This document shows, piece after piece, positions 20,012-27,454 of a stretch of 27,454 bases of DNA. The notes under the pieces are model-generated. The model worked only from the letters and a program-made list of their open reading frames with translations, did no database searches and was not told where the DNA came from. The DNA is from Chromera velia (lineage: Eukaryota > Sar > Chromeraceae): the NCBI GenBank assembly GCA_018398765.1, contig JAHBMJ010001680.1:1-27454 (forward strand), given 5' to 3'. A program made the translations under genes and the position numbers. Numbering within the stretch: position 1 is the stretch's first letter; each line of letters opens with the position of its first letter.

Positions 20012-21929
20012 ACTATACGCGGACCTCTGAAAATTGGGGATTTTATGATCGATATTTCAACTAAAATCCTAAGGTCTAGGCTGATTTCTAGCCTCATATT
20101 TCATTCGATTCCTAGTTCGATTCCTAGGGAAAACCTTATAAAATTCGGTAAATTTAGCTTAGGACGGTAAAATCCTGCAAAATCCTAGCTGAAATTAAAT
20201 CATATAAAATTATAGTAGTATTATTATACCTATCTAGTGATTGACGATCTCTTGCATGAACATGGGCTGCTGGGAGCACGGCTCCACTCTAGTAAAGCCA
20301 ACTTCATTCATTCATTCATTCATTCATTCATTCATCTGCAGGGTATACCCTAAAGCTTTAAGAGTATTTAACTAGAGAACCATAAAAAGAATTTTTAAAT
20401 GTAATTCCAGGGAAAATAAAAAAAAAAACCGGTAAAATTTCTAGTGATTGGAAAAATAACTAAGATTTGGAGTCAAAAATTTACATAAGGATGCCGAAGA
20501 CCATAAAAATCATTTAAAAAATGCCTATAATTATGGGCTAATGGCGATGGCATATGATGATGGTGACCGGTTCAAGGATGCAAACGCAGGTTAATCGATC
20601 GGCATGACCTAAGACATGACTTGGAACAGGTCTCAAAAAGTATATCAAAAAGCCGTCGACTAGGCCGTCGACTAGGCCACCGGCCCACCGAATGGCAAAA
20701 AAACAACGTATTGACAAAGAAAACCCAAAAGAGATCCTTGAATGTAATTGCACGTACACCCAACTGGAGTAAGCGTTCAATTCCCTCGAGGAGGATCTCT
20801 TCTTTCGAAAGAAGCTATAGTGCAAAAAGAAACTTTGTCATTCTTGCTTCCAAATCAAATCACATGCATGGCCACTTCGAGATACGTCCATTCAAAAGCA
20901 CGAAGTCGAAGGCCGAGGCAGCCTGAGAAAGAAATTGGATGCCGACGATCGCCGTGTACTTCCCTCCCCCGGCCGTTCCCATTTCTTTACTTTGACACGA
21001 TTTATGCAAAAACTTGGAAGCTCACCGACAACAAATGCTTCTGTCACAACACAAATTGAATCTGCCCACATCTAGGTTTAGGCACACGGACACGAGGGTG
21101 AAGTCTCGACAGAGAGACACCATGCATACATGCACACGTTCACAAATGTATGACTACAATCAGGGACATCAAACGCGAACACGTGTGGTGCTCGATTGGG
21201 GGGCTACTACTAAGATGCTCCTCTTCTAAAACGACGTTGGCTCCCACACAAAAAAAAATCGGCTGCATTTTTTTAAAAAAGCGACAGTCGCCTCACAAAT
21301 TCTCCAACTGGTGTTTTCTTTCCTCTTTTTCAGAATAACACGAGCGACCGCAAACAGGACATTGAGGTTGCATGTCAAAATCACGCAGTCACTCTGCGCT
21401 GTTTTCTGAGTCAAAGAAAAACTGGTCGCTGGCACACGCAAGGAGGAAGATTCCAAAAGGGAAAGGGGAGGGGGGGCAGGAAGGGGGGAGACTTCTTTGC
21501 TTTACATTTTGTGGTTCAAAAGAACGAACCGGGAGAGACTGCAGAGAGAGAATGGTTCAAAAGAAGGCTTGAGAGAGAGAGAGTGAGGAAGGAAAGAAGA
21601 GCAAAGAAAGAGACAAAAATGGGGCTATCGAACACAACATTAACAAGCATGATGCTGAAAAGGAAGAATACAGAATCCAGGCACAAAACACAAACGACAC
21701 AAAAACGGGAGCCCTCAGATTGGATAAAAGGGAACTGTCAGAAAGACAAAGAAGGAGGGCAACAAAAATAAACAATTGAGGGAAAATTCAGTCATGTTCG
21801 CGTTGCTTGTATGAGAGTGAACTGGATACGAGCACACAGTAGATTCCACCCACCCACACCACACTCCCTCACCCTACCTTCCTTTCTCTCTCTCCCTCTC
21901 TTTCACTTCCGGTCCCTTTGCGTTCTCTA
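20012..21929. other. Gene-free region with AT-rich stretch and (CATT)n tract
   Basis: No exon was recognised. From 20020 to about 20560 the sequence is AT-rich with repeated CCTAGG/TCCTA words. A short unit ending in AAAGCCAACTT then (CATT)n at 20311-20334 resembles the 3' end of a non-LTR retrotransposon. GCCGTCGACTAG is directly repeated at about 20651-20675. From about 21370 to 21780 the plus strand is purine-rich; it lies beyond the 3' end of the oxidoreductase gene (stop 21930-21932), so that 3' UTR probably overlaps its right end. Confidence 0.55.
20309..20337. repeat. (CATT)n microsatellite
   Basis: Six or seven tandem CATT units directly after CTCTAGTAAAGCCAACTT. The arrangement of unique sequence followed by a terminal tetranucleotide tract is typical of some LINE or SINE 3' ends, but no reverse transcriptase or tRNA-like promoter is seen nearby. 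Confidence 0.85.
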
Positions 21930-24900
21930 TCAAGCAGCCGTCTCTTCTTCCCTCTGTTCTTTCTTGAATTTTTCAACCGAACTGCTCATTGTCCTCAACA
22001 ATTCATTCCCGCTCCCCTCTTCCTGCACTACAGCCTTCCCCACTTCCCCCTTGAAGGCCTGCTCAGGCTCCTCTTCCCGGTTCTCCTCTCTGTACTGAGC
22101 TGCCGACTTGCCCAGCGTCCCCAATTTCTTCTGCATGGCCTCACGGAAGAAGGCCTCGATCACGGCGTCTGCAGCCCTCTCGCCAGACTTCACGGCACCG
22201 TCCAGCGTCGGGTTGGCTGCATGGTCCCCCGCAACATAGAGGCCGTCTCCTCCTCCCAGCTGCTCCTGGGACTGCACATGCACAGGTACAGAAGGGGAGG
22301 TACAAGAACGACAGTGGGACTGCTGGAAAAGTGCGCACAGACAGTCAGACAGTCAAAGGAGAGCGTAGGTCTTTAATTGCCTTGAAGAAAAGAATTAAAG
22401 GTTTTGAGAAGAGAAGAGAAAGCAGAACGAACTGGGTGGACGAACCTTGGTTCTGCCGGAAACACACAGACGATTGAGCACAGGAGGCGAAGAACGAGAC
22501 GGGAAGAAAGCATCAGGAAAGCACGAACGCCAGGAGCACATAGCGAAGAAAGCACTCTCAAGAAGATAGAAGACAGAGTGATTTCATCTAAGAGAGCCGT
22601 TGAGAACAAAAACCTGTATCTCGGGCCGCTTCTCTGCACGGGAACCAACTGAAGGATCCACGGGTGCTTTCACCGTCTGTCTCCTCTCTTGAGTCCATTC
22701 AGACAGTTTGTTTTTATTTTTCATTTTATCCCTTTCTATCGTTTCCCATCACACTTTCTTTCTTTGCCCAGTCAGACTGACCAGAAAACCTCCTGCAGGG
22801 TTGGGGGGGTTCTGTGCGGGTTGTGCGTAGGGAATTCTGTAGATTTTCAGGAGATTCCAATTGCGTACCTGAAGAGAAAAGAAAGAAGACAGAAGTGAGG
22901 GAAAACAGGGAAGAGGGGACGCAGACAGACAAATGCTTCCGTCAAGAACACTCTTACAGCGGAACGTGCCTCATCTTGCAAAATTGATACATCGGAGAGA
23001 GCAGTAAAAGGACACAAAGGAAGTGAGGAAGGAGAAAAAGAATAAGGTCCGTTTTTACTCCTTCGATTTCCCCCGGCCCATTTGTGAACTTCTGCTGAAA
23101 TGATTTGATGATGTATGCACAAACCATGCAAGTCACCCACCCTGGATCCGATATCTCTGGGCCCGTCTTGGGAAAAGAAGACTCAGCTTTCTTTCTCAAT
23201 TCAATCTAGGTCGAATGAGAGAGAGTGCAATAGTCGAGCTTTTATTTCAGCCGCTTCAATTCCCTTCTTACCCTCCTCACCTTCTCCGCTCCGAACCACT
23301 CCCCGAGTTCCAGTCTGATTTGTGCGTCCAACGCCTTGTCGTTCTCGCTGCCCTGGGGAATTCCGACGACTGTCACAGAGAGAAGGGCCTGTCCCTCGGG
23401 AGCGTAACTTGGAGAGACCTGAAGGCAGACGGAGAGACAGCAAAGGTTCAGAGGTGCAAAGCAAAACCAAGAAAAGAAGAGTCTGACAGGACACGGTTGG
23501 CCAAGGTGGACAGACTCGCGGACTGAATCCAAAGATATCACGGCCAGAGGGCTCCAGGTTCCTTAATTTTAAACAAGAGAGAAACCAGATGGAAGGGAAA
23601 AATGGGGAAGAAAAACTACACAGAAGAGAAGATCAAATGGGAAAGAGGAACTTGTGAAAGAGGGACCTGGAATAACATATTCAGCAGCTTTTCTGTGAGA
23701 GAATTCCTTCCTGTCTTCACTCTAGCCGCCGGGTACCCACAAACATGGATAACATGTTTTGTCAAGCAAGCTCTTTGGTCAAGGAGACAGTACGACTTCC
23801 CTCGCTCAATGGGACCTGATCAAGCAACCTGATCAAACGAACAAAAAACAAGAAACACCACGATGGCTTCGATCCAAAAAGGCACCCCACACGCCCCCCC
23901 CCTTCACCAACCTCACTGACGAAGGCCACGTTGTTCACCAGCGACACCTTGCCGCTTCTTCCATTCACCCCATTGAGAACCAAAACGTTGGCGGACGGGT
24001 CCTCTTCACTCACACCCAGGGCCTCCGAGGGCACCTCATCCTTCGGAAGGGAGTAGTACACGCAGGTGGAGGAACGGCAGACAGAAGCCGAGGAGACCTT
24101 CGGACGTTCCCACTCAGGTCGGACCTTCTGGATCAGTCTGCAGAGAGGAAGGAGGGCAGGCACGGGCCAAGAGTGGAAACATGAATGAACACACACACAC
24201 ACGCGCGCGCGAGCGCTCGCAGAGGCAGAGAGAGACAGAGAGAGAAAGAGGAAGGAAAAGATTCCGTTCTCAGCAGTATTTCGCTTTTGCCTCTCCATGA
24301 ATGTTCCCTTTTCAACTCCATGAATGTACGGTGTTCCTCCACCCATCTTTTGGAAGCAGAAAGGCCGGGTTCGTCGGTAAGAGGGCTAGACCAGAAAAGT
24401 GTCCCCCTGAATTATTTCAAGTATTTTGCCTGTACGATTCCTTGCGCGCCCAACGGCATTTCATCCTTGCATTTTTCTGTATTCATGCATGTACACCCCC
24501 TTTTGTCAGTGCTATCTCGATCTGCCTGCTCTCACGTACCTCTCTGCTGCAGGGCCCTCTGTCGCAATCACAACCGCGTCTGCCTCGACGTCCGCTTGCA
24601 CGTCCTCGCCCTTCTCGTTCCTGCTGTCTAGTCTGAGTTTGTACTTCTTCCCCCCCTCCTCCGAGCCCTTGCTGATGGATCTCACTCTGTAGTCCAGATA
24701 GATCTTCTCCTCCCCAACATCGGCAGCCAAGCTGAGGGGAATTGTCTTCATGCCCTTCGCAGGAAGGGACGCTGGGCCCTGGGCGAATTTCTTGAAGACG
24801 AACTCGAACATCCGAGAAGAGAGCTCATCCAAGTCAGCAAGGAAGATACCCCGAAAAAAAGGACGAAAGAACTTGTAAGTCAAGTCAGGGCCAAAGCCTA

Positions 24901-25243
24901 GGTAGGAAAGGAAGGGGGCGAGGGCGGCCTCCCTCTTACTGAGCAGAGCCTCGTCACTCTCCAGAAGAATCCCCAGGCGATAGAGCCCAATCTGCAGACA
25001 GACAAGGAAGGAAGGAATGAAAACAAATGACACATTTTGAATGGGGATTGTTCCAAGATTGCAAACCTCCACTTGCACAGGGGATAACAAAACTCACTTT
25101 GAGAGGAGAAACGAGACTGCCGACTCACATCTAAGCCGAACTTGAAAGAAAATCATACAAATACGGACATTCTCTCATTCCAACATCTTCTCTCTCTCTC
25201 ACACACACACACACACAGACACACACACACAGAGCGAGCGAGC

Positions 25244-25302
<59 letters not shown>

Positions 25303-26600
25303 AGAGAGAGAGAGCGAGAGCGAGCGAGAGAGAGAGAGAGCGCGCGAGAGAGAGAGAGAGCGCGCGCGCGAGTGTGTGTGTGTGAGAGAGGGCACACAAA
25401 ACGAAGGAAGGAAGGAAGGAGCTTCCCAAGGGGAGTCACTGCATGGACTTCCTTCCTCTCATTCCATCAAATCCCGGATCGAAACACCAAAGCTTCCCGT
25501 ACAGTGCGTTCACCACCACGACCCCCCTTTTTCTGTCAACCCACCAGAACTTTATCCCCCAAGCTCCCCACTCTAGAAAAGAGGGTGTCAACGAGATCTT
25601 GTGGTCTTCTGATGGGATCAGACACCATCTCGAAGACCTTCTTGTTCTCCTCACTGTCCGAGTCCAGACAGACAAAGGCTCCAGGCCGGAAGGGTTGGAG
25701 GTCAAGAGCCTCGTAGTTCACGTGCTCCTGTACTGAGGGATAGGCCTCGATGAAGACCTGTTGGGTTTTTGAAAGAAGAAAACGATAGTGAGGCACGGTC
25801 TGGGGATTCGGGAACAATCGGATGAAACTCAACACAGATAAGCGCTTGGCTTTGTTGCTCCGCAAGCCAGACGCTTTTCTCAGGCAGAGCTTTCACGAGA
25901 AACGCAAGGAGGAAAACAAATGGTCTTAGCGGCATCCAGTGGGATCCATGGATGGTGCACATGACAATACTCAATACAGGATACACCAAATGCATCCATG
26001 AGAAGCACAACTGCTCTTTGCAAAGAAAAGAGAGACACGCACCTGAAATCCCCTGTCGAGGAGGAACCCGTCGACCTCATCCGTCCACACACGCCCCCCC
26101 ACATGGTTGGATTGCTCGATGACTGCAAAGTCAATGTCTGCTCCTCTCTTGGCCGCATTTTCCTTCAAGACCTTTGCACATACCAACCCAGACATACCAG
26201 CACCTATGATGAGAACCTTCTTCTTGTTCTTAGAAGACCCCGGAAAGAGGTCCAAGTCAATCGTTCGGATGGGGGCCTTTGGCTTTTCTACTTCGACCTT
26301 TTCTTCCTTCACATCAGATTCTGAGGGCGTCTCTGTGACTCCTACTGAGCCTGCGTTTGTCTCCTTCTCGGCCGGTCTGGAGAACCAACTGAGAATCCGC
26401 CATGCAGAGAGAGATGAGTGAGAGGAGGGGGAAGAGAAGGAAAGGAAGTCTGAAGAGGAGACGCTTCTTTGTCGCCTGTCGAGGACAGAAGATGGTCTAG
26501 AGAGTCCGGCATGGTGCAGGAAGGCTGATGATTGCTTTGCTGTTGCTGCTGATCCAGCCAGCACAGCCAGAAGACACAAAGGAAAAGACGCTGGTGTCAT
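21930..26600 (-). CDS. Plastid-targeted FAD-dependent amine-oxidase-like oxidoreductase (7 exons)
   Basis: Minus-strand exons are 26600-26043, 25757-25545, 24991-24540, 24137-23912, 23418-23281, 22868-22782 and 22271-21930; they total 2016 nt and 671 aa. Intron phases match throughout. The dinucleotide-binding fold is VLIIGAGMSG (129-138), with the FAD-ribose acid in VIEQ (160-163) and HVGGRVWTD (166-174). VDGFLLDRGFQVFIEAYP follows, typical of the flavin amine oxidase / phytoene-desaturase-like group. The C-terminal FAD motif GDGLYVAGDHAANPTLDGA begins near residue 566, preceded by WFGAEKVRNW and YRIPYAQPAQ. The N-terminus has a signal peptide (LCLLAVLAGSAATA) followed by KQSSAFLHH. A Phe just after the signal cleavage site is typical of precursors imported into red-derived complex plastids. 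Substrate and pathway are unknown; relatives oxidise amines, carotenoid precursors or porphyrinogens. The last about 55 residues form a Glu/Lys-rich extension. Confidence 0.88.
24187..24252. repeat. (AC)n-(GC)n-(AG)n simple repeat
   Basis: Compound low-complexity tract in intron 3 of the oxidoreductase gene, between exon 3 (ends 24540) and exon 4 (starts 24137). On the sense strand it reads (CT)n-(GC)n-(GT)n. Confidence 0.85.
25190..25390. repeat. Compound microsatellite (CT)-(AC)n-(AG)n-(CGAG)n-(GT)n
   Basis: About 200 bp of dinucleotide tracts with GAGC interruptions lie in intron 2 of the oxidoreductase gene. The sense strand is mostly (CT)n with (GT)n at the far end. The Arg/Glu and Leu/Ser open frames across it are artefacts. 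Confidence 0.95.
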
Positions 26601-27040
26601 CTAGCCCACACTTCTACAGCTGCTCTGTCTGCCTGTCGGTCTGAGATCTTCTGCCTCAGTTGACGTTGCGAGGGTCACGCTTGGCCTGCCCTCCTTATCC
26701 TGTTACAGCTGTATGAAGGTCGAATTTCGTTCAATGGGTACCTGACTGATCTGCTTTACGCGTAAATATGTGTTTGTCCTGCAGTTATCAATCATTCTCC
26801 TTGAAAGGCTCCTTGGAAGCTAGGGGAAGCGACAATAAGCGACATGCGCGGACCATCACGGACCCCGGCACTGGCCGGCAGGCCCAGTCGCGCATCGCAT
26901 GCAAACATAGCCCCGGAAAGCGAAGCGGGGGGCACTTACAAAACAGAAATACCCCAGCCCGCAGTGTCTTTCGCCAAAATTAAACCCGGCCCCGAAAGGC
27001 TAAATTTGCGAGATGCGTGCGTCAGATGGGTTTCAGATCT
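26601..27040. promoter_or_regulatory. Upstream region of the oxidoreductase gene
   Basis: This should contain the promoter and 5' UTR of the minus-strand oxidoreductase gene (ATG at 26600). No clear core promoter element or further exon is visible. Composition turns GC-rich from about 26840. Confidence 0.35.
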
Positions 27041-27454
27041 CCACTTACCCCCGGGCTTTTTTCCCGGGGGACAGGCTCTCTAGAGCGGCCATTTTTAGCA
27101 CCGCGGCTACACCGCGGTTCCCTCCAAGCCCCTCCGCGGTGGCGCCCCCTCCTATTTAGGACATGGCCCCATATACCGTCAAAACGGTTTTTTCTGCACG
27201 CCGCAGGTGCCACAAATTTTTTTTAAAGGTGTTTCAATGATAAATTTGATCAATTGCTGATCAATTTGGTTCAACTTACCTCAGAAAAGGTAAAGACCGG
27301 AACAATCACGCCGCGGTTCCCCCCTTTCTTCAAGGTTTTACAACCGCGGCGCGCCGTGGTGCGCCCTTCGGGCGCTCCGCGGCACCGCGGCGTTTGACCG
27401 TAAACGCCGCGGTGTCTAGAAAGCCTGCCGGGGGAGGGGGGATTCCGCGGGGGG
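27041..27454. repeat. GC-rich palindrome cluster (CCGCGG-rich)
   Basis: CCGCGG occurs about nine times in 27100-27454, several within ACCGCGG or CCGCGGT. Hairpins include CCCCCGGG...CCCGGGGG at 27051-27070, GCGCCC-TTC-GGGCGC near 27361-27375, and a 13-bp perfect stem (27383-27395 with 27402-27414) around a 6-nt loop. An AT-rich piece with TTGATCAATTG...TGATCAATTTG lies between. It looks like part of a repeat element cut by the window end; no coding region is visible. Confidence 0.7.

Noticed and set aside
21511-21771. Plus-strand Lys/Arg/Glu-rich open frame
   Set aside because: It is a translation of purine-rich intergenic DNA with no domain and no splice support.
22954-23199. Possible extra exon containing WVTCMVCAYIIKS
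   Set aside because: Joining exon 5 (WFGAEK) directly to exon 6 (VRNWNLLKIYRIPYAQP) restores the expected family order and phase, so this lies in intron 5.
27383-27419. Helitron 3' end (hairpin followed by CTAG)
   Set aside because: The CTAG lies only 1-2 nt after the stem instead of the usual about 10, and no Rep/helicase or 5' TC end is visible.
1-27454. tRNA, rRNA, CRISPR arrays or bacterial-type operons
   Set aside because: No cloverleaf with consistent A and B boxes, no rRNA-like stretch and no spaced direct repeats were seen. The gene structure is eukaryotic.

Overview
This is a eukaryotic nuclear window. It is intron-rich (24 introns reconstructed in four genes), full of microsatellites, and has long repeat-filled intergenic DNA. 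Two genes encode proteins with secretory leaders followed by transit-like sequence, one of them with a Phe shortly after the signal peptide. That is the signature of an alga with a red-derived complex plastid. Together with the genome style, this points to an alveolate alga such as a chromerid (Chromera-like). The organism is an inference; no marker gene is present.

Layout. (1) 1-927: a near-perfect 43-bp inverted repeat at the left edge, then an AT-rich, gene-free block. (2) 928-4619, minus: six-exon gene for a protein of about 427 aa with a TFIIS-type C-terminal zinc ribbon, a second cysteine cluster and a possible mitochondrial presequence. (3) 4620-5149: short head-to-head intergenic region. 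(4) 5150-8228, plus: four-exon Derlin with signal peptide, transit-like stretch and acidic linker, a candidate symbiont-type Der1 (SELMA, plastid protein import). (5) 8229-9462: AT-rich then CT-rich spacer between convergent genes. (6) 9463-15321, minus: eleven-exon Ser/Thr protein kinase with all catalytic motifs but, as read here, a frameshift and an in-frame TAA. (7) 15322-21929: no convincing gene. It contains a tandem segmental duplication (two units of about 1.8-2.0 kb), a 220-bp MITE with perfect terminal inverted repeats and an 8-bp target duplication, and an AT-rich stretch with a (CATT)n tract. (8) 21930-26600, minus: seven-exon FAD-dependent amine-oxidase-like oxidoreductase with a plastid-type leader. 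(9) 26601-27454: upstream region running into a GC-rich block dense in CCGCGG palindromes.

Exon boundaries were read by hand from GT..AG signals and then checked for phase. Genes 1, 2 and 4 give uninterrupted reading frames with multiple-of-three totals. The kinase does so only if one extra base and one stop codon are discounted. All 24 chosen donors carry G at +5, and GTAAGT is absent.

The genes form no obvious single pathway. Two of the four (Derlin and FAD oxidoreductase) look plastid-directed, and the zinc-ribbon protein may be mitochondrial.
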